A stretch of DNA of 64,000 nt from contig ARYC01001536.1 of the NCBI GenBank assembly GCA_000711775.1, forward strand, positions 16,259 through 80,258, in the 5' to 3' direction. Of this stretch, positions 22,109-33,123 are shown in pieces. The DNA is from Oxytricha trifallax (Eukaryota > Ciliophora > Spirotrichea > Sporadotrichida > Oxytrichidae). Both the position numbers and the translations under genes were made by a program. Below the pieces are notes generated by a model, which did no database searches, was not told where the DNA came from, and saw nothing but the letters and a program-made list of their open reading frames with translations. How positions within the stretch are numbered: position 1 is the stretch's first letter; each line of letters opens with the position of its first letter.

Positions 22109-24314
22109 ATGTCTATCCTCATCTCAGATTGCTATGAAATTGCTAATTCTGCACTGAATACTTCAAAAGCTAAACAGCTATACTCAATTCCTAAATCAGA
22201 AAGATTTCATTCACATACTAAACAGCCTACTAAAGTCCTATGCTATGAAATTCCAACTACTTTAGTTAATTAAGGTACAAAATTTAGCATAGATTAACGA
22301 AAAGACCCTTTTGAACCTAAAAAGCGAGAGGATTAAACTCCCTCTCCAACTTCTTATAACTTAAAGACAAGTTTTGACCTCTATAATAATTCTTCTTCAC
22401 ATAAATCCATCAATCGTAGTGGAATTAAATTAGGATGATATTCAGCTTAGCATTAAAGTAGAGCTGAAAGTTAAAGCTTCTTTCAAGCGCCAAGAGATAG
22501 TTATGCCAAAGTGGTAAGTATTAGCAAGCGAAACTATGTTGAAGATTCTAATATTCCTGGGCCAGGGATGTATGACCCAGATGTTGCGCATAAGAAATTG
22601 ATATAAGGACCTTAGTTTACTCTAAGACCTAAAACTTCAAAAGAATGTAAGGAAGATATTATCAACAAATTACATTGTAGTATTTAAAATTGATCAAAAT
22701 CCTGGTCCTGGAACTTATTCATATATCGGATTTACTCCTGACGGAAAATACTCAAACAATAAATATAAGAATAGCATGGCTCCAATAATAAGGAAGAGTC
22801 TTTAATTTAGCAGAATAAAATGTAAGCTCTAATTTAATTTTTACTTATTAGTGAATTAAGCATCACCTGGCCCTGGTCATTATTTTTTGACTGAAACATC
22901 ACCCTCTAAAAATATAAGTATCTCATCTACATCGAAACTACATGAATCAAACACTGGTAATGGCTTTGGTAAATCTGTGAGGAAAGTATTCATTTCAAGA
23001 AGCAGTAATATTTATTTCATTATAAAATCTTTATTTTAGCTACTCCTGGGCCTGGAAATTACTAAGTTCCATCAGATTTCGGTCATTATATTTCCAAGCA
23101 CAGCTTAGACCAAATGAATAATATGATTTTAAATTCTTAAAGATAAAGAAAGCTTAAATCTAAAAATTCCCAATCTCTCCTATAAAATAGCAAAGTTAAA
23201 TCTTTCGAAAGTAACAAAAATTAATCTTAATTGGACTACTCTAAATCTTCTCAAAATAAGAGAAATAAATCAAATTAAAAATCCTAGCAAAATCTCATTC
23301 AACTGTACAAGCAGTATATTTAACTTTAAAATGAATATAAAAGCTTAATCTAGAATAAGTAGTACGAATAAAATAGCTTAAATCAATCAAATTAAAATCA
23401 AAGTAACTTCTATCAGTACAATAATACATCTTTTCTTTTATTTTAATGATTAAAATCAAATAAATTTAACATATCAAACCATCAATCTTAGTCATGACGT
23501 AAAGGTATCTGAGTGAGATGAAGTGGCAATTCCGTGACTTGGCAGTCAAAAAGTAGAAAACTCCGAAAAAACCACTTCCGCTATTACCTTGTCTCCTCCT
23601 AAAATCAAGATGTTGGCTAGAAATAAACCGGAAAACATAGTTCGTAGAATTCAACTAGATAGAAGGGAGTGGAGAAAAACGCTTACCGGTTCCACCGCTG
23701 CTGGGAAACGTAATCCTTGTCCTTTCGCTGTGGTAGCTTCAGCACCCTAACCCCGTGTGGGAGAAAAATCCTTATTGTTGGCTTCAATGGTTTTCGTCTT
23801 CTCACTTTTGAAGGCAGAGCGTACATTCATTCTGCTCCCTATAATATAGGAAGCTGAACTCAAGCCAGGTTAGCTCATCTATGCAGGGAAATCCTTGGAC
23901 TACGCCAACTTGAGGAGTATAGTAGCTGACAGATTGAACCCAGCCGACTGGCCTCTAATGCGTTGCGCCTAGCAACCCCCTACCTGCCCTCGATAGGCCT
24001 TAGTATAATAGAAAGCTCTATTAGAAAGTCCTAAGTGAGATTGGTACCTCACCCAGCAATTAACTTTCAAATTTAATATATAAAATAATTCATCTGAAAA
24101 CTAAAATAATTAGTCTTCAACCCTGAAACCTTCTTAAAATGATTATAATTTGAATCTATCTGATGAAAAAACTAGGAAATTAGTCTCCAAATACTTGAAT
24201 AATTAACAAAGTCAACAGAGACAGAATAATAATTTTACAACCTAGTAATAAATTCAATTTATGACACCAAATATCAAATAAAAGAAGAAAACAAATTATT
24301 TTAGTTCATTGTGA
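22109..24314 (+). CDS. Sperm-tail PG-rich repeat (SHIPPO/ODF3-type) protein
   Basis: Ciliary/microtubule-associated protein of the STPGR family. Repeats of the form x-P-G-P-G-x-Y are clear: IPGPGMYDPD, NPGPGTYSYIG, SPGPGHYFLT, TPGPGNYQVP, plus a degenerate TPSPTSYNL. The tail is Gln/Asn/Ser-rich. With four short introns (22416-22445, 22647-22680, 22822-22851, 23005-23039; 30-35 nt) and one IES (23426-24089, pointer AATAAT) removed, the ORF is exactly 471 codons including TGA. The first intron is inferred because the frame otherwise meets TGA at 22436. In motile cilia such proteins sit in or on doublet microtubules; that localisation here is by family. The IES holds an unusual GC-rich module, described separately. 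Confidence 0.9.
23426..24089. other. IES with GC-rich module, pointer AATAAT
   Basis: 664-bp IES between AATAAT at 23420-23425 and 24084-24089; the join reads YQYNNSSENQNN in frame. Its inner part, about 23465-24060, is far richer in G and C than anything else in the window (I estimate a little under half GC against about 30 percent around it) and shows potential hairpins, e.g. TAATAGA/TCTATTA and GTTGC/GCAAC. No protein family or RNA class was recognised. Confidence 0.7.
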
Positions 24315-24383
24315 ATCTGTAATTTATTGATATTTATTATTAATTTCCTTAATTAAGCAAAAGTTATAAAATGTTAATTAGTA

Positions 24384-25258
24384 TTATTAAAATATATTGA
24401 TTTGGGAAAAATAGAAATAATTGAATTTAGTGATAGCGTAATTAGTGGCAGTTATGTTTTTAATTTTAAATTTATTGTACATTGTACATTCTACACAGTT
24501 TTATGATTTTAGTTTTTTAAATATTAAGGCGTAGATAATTATTAGTACAATTGTACATTTTATAGTTCTAGTATATTTGTTTTTTTAAACCCATTTGTAC
24601 AAAAGTGCGATATTACTCATTTTCTCTAAATAAAGTGAGATTTTACTCAAAGTGAATAGCACATTCTCTCTACACACTGTTGCTGGATAAGCTTTACCTC
24701 TTCGAAAGGGATCTGTTGTCTTATCTTTATATATATATATATATATGATTTTGATATAGAAATAGATACTGCTCTTTGTAAATATAGAGGCTGTTTATAT
24801 ACCTTTATCCACTGCTCTTGCTTATAGATATCCTTATTCCCTCAGCTAATCATCTTTACTCTGCAGTACAATGTCTTTTTAATCAACCAGCAAAGACTTG
24901 TGAATAACTGGTGTTGGAAAAGCTATTAATTCTTTCTTGAGGCATCAGCCTCTAGGCAATCCTCTTTCTTCCATTACTTTTTGATACATCTTTTAATATT
25001 TAATTAAATACAATATAATTTATTACATATCACATTCGTTTTGTACAAACGGGTTTAAAAAACAAATATACTATAACTGTAAAATGTACAATTGTACAAA
25101 TAATTATGTAAGCCTTAATATTTAAAAAACTCAAATCATAAAACTGTGTAGAATGTACAATGTAAAATAAGTTTAAAATTAAAAACATAACTGCTTCTAA
25201 TTACGCTATCACTAAATTCAATTATTTCTATTTTTCCCAAATCAATATATTTTAATAA
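24384..25258. mobile_element. 875-bp MITE (family B) with TA flanks
   Basis: Inverted arms of about 220 bp, with termini TTATTAAAATATATTG and complement, enclose about 440 bp of unrelated sequence including a (TA) run near 24728. TA flanks both ends (24382-24383, 25259-25260). The arms share TTTGGGAAA, AATAGAAATAA and GTGGCAGTTA with family A, so the two are probably related non-autonomous elements. No transposase seen. Confidence 0.85.
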
Positions 25259-25333
25259 TACTCCAAATCGTATAAATATTAGAAAGTAACTTTAAACTTG
25301 TAATTATAAGTAAAAAAAGAAAGGTATAATAAC

Positions 25334-28218
25334 ATGGAATAATATTTCATTAAATTTGAGAAATTGTGTGATCTACCATCAGAGGATACTCATAGAATAT
25401 AAATATCTGCTTGTCACAACTCCCACTCTTTTCTCTATTAGGTTCATTACCTAAGGTCTACATCATCTATGTATGTCAAGCATTTTAATAATATTTACTT
25501 ATAAACACAATATACTAACGTAATGAATTTAATATTTTTTTATTTAAAATTTTGACAACAATGACTAGCTAGAATTGAGGTATTTCAACAAAAACTTGTT
25601 TATTTCAAGATATGACAAAAAGAGCAAGGAAACAGAGAGCAAAAATATTTATTGGTTTGGAAATAATCTTACTGAATTAATTATCTCGGATATGAAGATT
25701 TATTAGAATACTTAAAGAAATTAATCTGAAGATAATGATTAGTATTGATTTATAAATTTAGTTGTCAAGAAGGGGTTTCGGGAGTTTAAGTATAACTTAA
25801 TTTATTAATCTTAAATATCAATATTATTTCAATACTACAAGTAGGAAGATCTATTGCAAAATAATAACATCTACGATGACTAAAATACTCCATTTTTATA
25901 AATATTAACCTAAGGAGGCTACATATTCAAGATAAATTTGGATTACCTGTTTTCAAGTGGTTAAGAACAGAAATACGAAGATGATTTAGAGAAATATTTA
26001 CTCATGAAAGAAGGCAAGTACAATCAATCAAGCACCAGCAAATTGGTAAGAGATAAATTAATTTCTAAATGTAGTTTTTTTAGTTTGGGCTTATAGGAGG
26101 TGCATTCAAATCAACAATTGGTTTAAGTTCTGGTAATCAAGATTCTAAAAATTCTATAGATTAAATTACTTATCCCTTGACTTTAAATGATGATATAACT
26201 GTATATAAGATACTTATAGATTCCTAAATAGACTAATAGGAATCAGATTGTATCTATGATAATACATAACAGAATATTCAGTATAATCTACTTGAGAAAA
26301 TATCACAAAATAAATACTTAGTTTACTCAGACACCCTTCAAGAGTTACTACTAATTTAATTTTATGATGAAGATAATATCCCTGTTTAAATAATTAGATA
26401 GCTCTACATTCAACGCAAAATAAGTAAAATTTATGTGATAAGTGAAGATCATTATTTGCTTTTAGACAATTTACTAGAAGTGCATTAAATCATAAAAGAT
26501 TAAATAAGCTTTTCAATTATTAATATCCTAGACATTTCTGAGAGTGGACTTTAGATTGGAAATCTATAATTGGATTAAAATAGTGAATTACCCATTAAAA
26601 GAAGAGATTTAGTAAAAACAGTGGGGTTTTATAAATTATCAATTAAGAGTTATGTGGAGTTTACCATAAACTAAAATAGCTTCGAGCTAGAAAGATCAAA
26701 TGTATTTAATTTTGGGTTTATCTCTGACAAAATTACTATATTAGACATTAAATGCTATTAAAATTTGTATTTCTTGGTACTTACTGATCGAGCCCAAGTT
26801 ATCGTTATAATATTTCATTCATTTATTAAAAATCTAAATTATTCTAAATGTTATTATATATCCAGAGATATCCTTTTAAGCCTTTAGAATAAATAAATAG
26901 CACATCCAAAATTTAATGTTACTAAATCATAGTCAACTTTAAAAAGTGCTGAAACTCTAAATTTATAGTTTACTGGTAGAATAATTGACTTTAAATAGAT
27001 CTTTGACGATAGTGAATGTCTCACGAATTTAGTTCCTACTCGTGAATTACAAGCTATAATGTGCGTTATTTAAATAAATAAGTTGCCTTAAATTGTCAGA
27101 TATCTACCATAGTCACTTGAATTTGTAAATACGAAAGATAATTCTACTTTGTTCATTTGTAAACTTATATTATAAAATTGGGCAAGAAAAATATTTACGT
27201 TTTATAAATAAACTTTACAGAGAGCACAGCTTTCCAATTTAAATTAAGAAGGAAACTAAGCTAAGATAACATTTATTAAGTTTTACAAAAATTTGTCTAG
27301 AAATCTAGAGATAAAATGATAATTCTTTAAGAATACACCAAAAACATATAAAATGGATAATTCTTACTTGAGAGTGCTTTTGAGCAATTTTCTTAAAACT
27401 TATACTAAAATAATCAATTGACTACCTCATTAGAATACTATATGCTTTCTCAACATTTCGAAATAGATTATATGTTGGAAAATTTTGTCAAAAATATTTG
27501 TAAAGATTAGCTAACAGTTTAAAGTAACTTAAAATCCTTAGTAAACTTCTCAATTACTAAATATACAAAGAATGTAATTTTAAGTTTAGAGAAAATTGAA
27601 AATAAAATGAACTAGAAGAAAGTTTCAAATTCTTATTTCTTATAACTCGATGTCACTTTGATCTTATAAATTTTTCTACATTTCAATCAAATATAATATA
27701 AAATAAACTTATCTTCTGCCTGTATTGCCTGATTTTATATAACAACATTGACTTAATTAGTAAATAGGAAGCGTTGAACTTAGAAATACTCCTAGACATG
27801 CTTTTAACAGAAAATTCTTCAGATTTTGATAAAAATTAATCAGTAATTATACCCCAAACATCCTTAAGCATTTAGTAGCACTTGAAATTGTATCATCAGG
27901 ATTTCGATTCCTTAGATTGCCTATAAAAAATAGTTCAACTCAAAGAAATAGTAAAGTATTGCTTAACTTTAACTATTATTTATTTATTTTAAATAGATAT
28001 ATAACTATTTGAGTACATTATTTTTACTTTAATAATAGTATATAGAAGATTTATATAACTAGAGGGAAATGCAAAATTTTATCAGAAAAGTGAAATATTC
28101 AAAACAGTTTAATATAATTCAAAAGATTTTGGATAAAATGGAAAGTTAAAAGTAGGATAAAAGCTAAAAGTAAAAGAAAACGAAGAAGAATAAATAATAA
28201 ACATAAAATCAATTTTGA
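25334..28218 (+). CDS. Large protein, propeller plus helical architecture suspected
   Basis: Coding segments run from ATG 25334 (MEQYFIKFEKL) to TGA 28216-28218 after a Lys/Gln-rich tail (KKTKKNKQQTQNQF). Resolved pieces include a 39-nt GT..AG intron near 26046-26084 that joins STSKL to FGLIGGAFKSTIG, and an interruption near 27940-27985. A one-base frame change near 27316 and interruptions at about 25475-25560 and 27700-27745 are unresolved (small IESs or sequence errors). The first two thirds have strand-like hydrophobic stretches, the last third helical ones (LTTSLEYYMLSQHFEIDYML). That layout recalls scaffold nucleoporins or coat proteins, but I see no signature and do not assign a family. 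Confidence 0.55.
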
Positions 28219-29285
28219 TCTAATAAAATATTATTGTAAGATACATTTACTTTTTGAAAATTAATTCAGATTTTTTCAAATTTTATTTTCCTTTAATTAA
28301 TTTTTTTATTATCTTTATGAATTACAGCTTTTATAATTTAACAGAAGATATTAATATAAGAAAATATGTTGTTACTGGTTTAATTTATCTCATTATTTAT
28401 GAGAAAAAAAAATATCCTTAATTTTTTCATTAAAGTTTAAAATATTATTCTAAGAAATGTTACCCAAAAATTTTATAACATATTTCCACAATAATTAATA
28501 AAAGTATATTTTAAATTATATTCTACCATTTCTTATATTTATAGGACTTTAAGTTTGTTAATTTCAATCAATATTTATTCCAAGAATAAATATTGATATA
28601 CAATAGTAAGTAATATAAAATTGTCTTTTTCGTACCTTTTCTTTAAATTAAAAATAAAAAAAGAAAGTTTTAAATTTTAGAATTTGAATAATTATTAGGA
28701 GCATTTTCTGTCAAACACTGAAAAGTAAGCAGTCATTAAGTAATTTGAAAAAATAATCATTTAATTATCAATCAACTATAGAATAAAATTAGAATTAATA
28801 ATTGAATGTTCTAAATATTTTTACCTAGGATTAATCAATTGATTAATGTTATAAAATCAAAGTGCAAAATCATTGATAATTAATTACTTAATTCTATCTT
28901 GTTTTTATGAGATATATATATATATATATATCTCATAAATTTCTAAAATGTAGCTTCTTTCAATTTTTATAAGCTTCTAAATGAGAATAATCTTAAACAA
29001 TATAATTTACTTTTAAAAATTATTGAGTAAAATTATATTCAAATAGAATCAAATATTTAAAAATATTAATTTGACAAAATTTAAAAGAATAGGGACAAAA
29101 TTGGTGTAAAAGTATAAAACATGCCATAATTAGAAAAAAATAGTATAAATAATAAAAATATTTGCTAAAGTAAAAAATCATCTACTCCAAATAATTTTAA
29201 TTTAAACTTCTATAAGTCTATTATGATATTGAGATAAAAATAATTACTAAAATTGTTGTGATTATAGTGATTCTAATGCCTATTC
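28219..29285. other. Long AT-rich intergenic region
   Basis: About 1.07 kb without coding signal. Contains a short (TA)n palindrome, GAGATATATA..TATATCTC, at about 28910-28937. Nothing else recognised. Confidence 0.5.
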
Positions 29286-32200
29286 TCAAAGAGCCAATTA
29301 AGCATCAAGCTGGCGTTTAAAGTCAACCAACTTCACACATTAAGCAATATGATTAGCCTCATTGGTTCTAAAAGTATTAAGTTCTTATTCGTTTATCACG
29401 TTTTTGAAAGCGTACCACTGTCTGTAGGTATCTATATCTAATTTTAACTTTGTGTGAAGTAGGTATTTTGGTAGTGCTGGATATTGCTTCTTCTTAAGCT
29501 TGTAGTCATTTACTATGGTTTTAAGGATTGTCTGTTTATTAAAAATATATAGAAATGAGTATCAACTGATGCCAATTAAAAATATTAAAAATGTTGATCA
29601 AGTTTTGATTGTTTATCAGATTCCATAAGTTTAAGGAGATCTTTAAGTTTAGAACTCAATTTTCTCAAAAGTTTGGCATGAGCAACCCAAAAAATGAGGT
29701 AGTCTGCAACTTTAGATTATTTATCAGCTATTAATTTCAGTCTTATGAAAAGACTTTCTAATACTTTTATTTTCAGAGATTTATTCTCCTTATAGCTATT
29801 TTTAATAACAGTTAAGAAGCAGGTAACATCGTCAAAATTGAATTTTCTTGAATGCTTACTAGCACAACCGATTTGAATTTCCCTTCCTAATGTGTAAATT
29901 AGACTCTCTTCCAAAGCAAGATAGAAAGGATTTAATCCTTCAACATTTTGTGATAATTTGACAAGCATTTTAGTTTTGCGATCTATGTCTATAGTATTTA
30001 AAATTGGAACTGCAAAGTCAGTTGGTCTTGCCATAATTTAGTTGAAATCCATAAACTACAGGTAGCTTCCGAGTTTTGGGGGTGTCCTCATAATTCCAAC
30101 TTTTCCAATTCGTTTATTTGGTAAGTTATCTCTTAAGAGTGGAACAGCTAAATATGAATGATTTGCAAATCTTCTTTACACGTTGTCGACATATTCGCTT
30201 GTAAATTCTTCAAGCTATTAAATTTTAGATTAGAAGCTTATCATTTTCTTGACAGCATGAATTTAAACAGATGATCCTATTTTCTCAGCAAAAGGCCTTT
30301 CAGAAAATCCGTACTCAGCAGCTAGAAATTCTTTCTCTTCATTAAACAAAGGGCTTTCTGGATCGAATTTAAAAGTCCAAGCATTGTAATTATGTTTGTG
30401 TGGTGAAAATATAACAAAATGTACATGATGCTCTGCAATGGCTCTTAAAAGTTCATCTTTTCTTAAAAAGTCCATTGTCCATGCCTGAACTACATCTTAA
30501 CTAGTAGAGCTAATTGTTATTTAATTATTGATAATTATTAAAGTTTTATTTTCAAGATCTTTTGCTAATGTTGTCTACAAATGAGGTAAGGGTTCAAATA
30601 AGTTTATATTTCCATTCATATTGATATCATAGAAGTTTGGTTTTAATCCAAAGTATTGGCACATTTCTTAAACATAATTAACTTCTTAAATTAAAGTTTT
30701 TTCGTTTATTACGAAAACTGCATCTTATTCAGGGAAAGGTACATAATGGAAACCAGTACGGATATCATACGGGAAGGTGTGAATATAAAAATGTTAATAA
30801 ACTTGTTAAAAGTTTTCATTTTTAATACAAGGGAAAGGAAGAGTCGTATTTCTGTGATCATTAAGATATACTTGCACGTTAAAGCACGCCTTAAGTAAAT
30901 AACCAACATTTGGAATAGTAATGTTCATTTGTATAACTATTGATGACATTGGTGGAATGATGGGAATCTCAACTTGATATGCTGATTCTAAAGGTAGCTT
31001 CTTATCTTAGTAAGAAAATTCAATTGTAGCAGTATCAAATTCACCATCGCCTTTTAAAAGATGTAACTAGGCAGGTCTAGCCAAGCCTCCAATTTCAAAT
31101 GCTGAGTTATTTTTCAAGGTAACCAGTACTTTTGAAGTTTATCCTGGAGAGAATGTTCTTAAACACTGGAATTGACTTAAACTTATCGGATATTGAATCA
31201 TTAAAGGTTTTGGTTGAACGACTATGGTTGAAGGTAAATATCTTCCAAGTGAAGGTTTGAAAATCTACAATTATGCTGTAGTTATTTCTTCTCTTGGTTT
31301 AGGACTGGTCTGAGGACTTACAGGGTAGTTTATGAGAAATTCATGTTTAAAAGGAATCGTGATCAAATCTCCAGGGGCAATCGCTCGAGGTATCTATAAA
31401 TTGCCAATTCCTTGAAGCCAATTATTATCAACCAAGGATACAAAGAAATCAGTTTGAATAGGCGTTGGCATCAATCCTATGTTGTGTAAAGTTAAAGTTG
31501 AAATATAAGCTTTTTCACCAGGCTCAATAATCTTTTTAATAATATAAACAAATGTATATAAATTCATTTTAAATCTCAATAATGCCATCTTCTTCATAAA
31601 AGATTATTCCAAAATCAAGCAACTTTAAATCATACTTATTGAGATATTTAACTGGTCCATTTAAGTGTTCAACGATAAATTCAAAGCTACCGTCTGCACC
31701 ATCTCTACCGCAGTGGAGATGAGCACTTCCATCATGACCAGAATTACCTGATGGACCATTCATACCTCCAGGGTTTGTGTGCCAGTGAGTATGATGCTAT
31801 GTTTGAGTATTTCCATTTGAATCTCTATAAGTTGATGTACTTGTGGTTGAATAAGTGTATGAGGAACCACCTCTTCCTCCTGGTCCTCCAGCACCTCCAT
31901 GCCCATTTCTGCCTGCAGATCCACCTCTTCCTCCTTCAATGCATATAGGTCCTAGCATCATAAGAAGATCCATATCAGCTTCTGATACAATGATCTGAAC
32001 GAAGCCACCTTTACCACCGTGAGCTCCGCTAGTTCCATTACCACCATTACCTCCATTTCCTCCAGAACCACCATTTGTACCATTGGTGTATCTAGTTGCA
32101 TTCATACCATCTTAACCCGGTCTTCCATTAGCTCCATTGCCTCCATAGCCGCCTCGGCCTCCTTTTCCACCACTCGCATCGATATTTAAATGCCCGGCCT

Positions 32201-32423
32201 AACCCAGCTCGAATGATTGAGCGAATGGTTGTCCATGAATTGTTCCAGTGACAAGAATTGCTGACACAGATTCTGGTACTCTTTGCACTCTCAAATAAGC
32301 AACTCCTCCGTCACCTCCATCTTCTGCATGCCCAGCATTCGATCCATTTTCACCATGATGACAGCCAGCGTATCCATCTTAGCCGTCATGTCCACGCACT
32401 CCACTTAGTTTAATTTCTGCCAT
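29286..32423 (-). CDS. Collagen-like glycine-rich protein, paralogue 1 (three MDSs)
   Basis: First and least interrupted of three tandem paralogues. The three MDSs (31575-32423, 29610-31531, 29286-29539) join through pointers ATTATTGAG and ATAAACA to 1003 codons including TGA. Residues 1 to about 280 are Gly-rich with GGNGGNGGNG and GGRGGSAGRNG runs and a Ser/Thr-rich insert; they open MAEIKLSGVRGHDGQDG. The remaining 700 residues are non-repetitive, with motifs shared by all three copies: IEPGEKA, QFQCLRTFSPGQ, GGGEFDT/GDGEFDT, LEESLIYTLGREIQIGCASKHS, FWVAHAKLLR. No signal peptide is apparent, so a secreted collagen is unlikely; an intracellular structural or scaffold role is a guess. I do not recognise the domain by name. 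Confidence 0.85.
29540..29616. other. IES in paralogue 1, pointer ATAAACA
   Basis: Minus-strand pointer at 29533-29539 and 29610-29616; join reads MESDKQTILKTIV in frame. Confidence 0.85.
31532..31583. other. IES in paralogue 1, pointer ATTATTGAG
   Basis: Nine-base minus-strand pointer at 31523-31531 and 31575-31583; the 52-bp excision gives EEDGIIEPGEKAYI in frame. Confidence 0.9.
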
Positions 32424-33123
32424 TTCTATTTAATTATATGTTATTTGATAAGTCTTAAGCTTTTATTGTAGTTGAAGGGTTTCTTCCTTGTTTAACTAAA
32501 TATTATATAATAAATATATGTTGATCTTAAAATATAATATGACAAATTGGGATATTAATTTTTGATCAGGTTTATGAATCTGATATCATCCCTTAATTCT
32601 TAAGAATTATTTCATTCAAGAATGCAATTTTTTTATTATGATAAATATATATTAAACTATTTTTATTGTGTTAGAGTGTTTTGTAAAATAATTGATTGCT
32701 GTATTTTTAATTTTATACTATTAATTTTCTTTTTTTTTTTAAACTTTCTTGAATTTTTCTTTAATGTCATTCACACAAAACTAAGAAAAAAATTTTCAAT
32801 AATTCTTTTTGTAAATTAATTAAAATTAAGTAAAATCTCTATTTCATTATCATTATATATCTCAATTAAAAGCTAAGGATTGCATTGCAAATGCATGATA
32901 TTTTTATATAAATTTAAAATAAAATTTAAATTTATTCTAATCAAATAAATTTTGATTATAATCAAATAAATTTTTATTATAATCAAATAAATTTTTATTA
33001 TAATCAATTATAAAATGAAAAAAATAGCTTCACATAAATGATTTGATAAAAATAAATATTCGATGTTTTATTTTCTCATTCAGTAATATGAGGTTTATAA
33101 TGCAATAAATAACTATAATTGAA
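32424..33123. other. Intergenic, between paralogues 1 and 2
   Basis: AT-rich. Holds the tandem repeat at 32935-33010. The last 60 bases are homologous to the 3' flank of paralogue 3 (about 42545-42649), so the duplication included downstream DNA. Confidence 0.6.
32935..33010. repeat. Short tandem repeat, about 22-bp unit, four copies
   Basis: Unit approximately TAATCAAATAAATTTTTATTA repeated head to tail with small changes. Confidence 0.75.

Noticed and set aside
22436..22438. In-frame TGA in the sperm-tail repeat gene taken as a true stop or as recoding
   Set aside because: A 30-nt GT..AG intron at 22416-22445, of the same size as the three other introns of this gene, removes it and keeps the frame.
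23466..23654. Minus-strand ORF in the GC-rich module, and longer ciliate-code frames there
   Set aside because: At this base composition open frames of about 120 codons occur by chance when only TGA stops; composition and motifs are not protein-like.
23465..24060. Possible rRNA, tRNA or group I intron in the GC-rich module
   Set aside because: No recognisable 5S/18S/28S stretch; a GGTTCAATCTG string on the minus strand recalls a tRNA B box but no cloverleaf or A box fits; group I core elements are not convincing.
28910..28937. Palindrome with a TA run
   Set aside because: Simple (TA)n microsatellite with short symmetrical flanks; no element structure.
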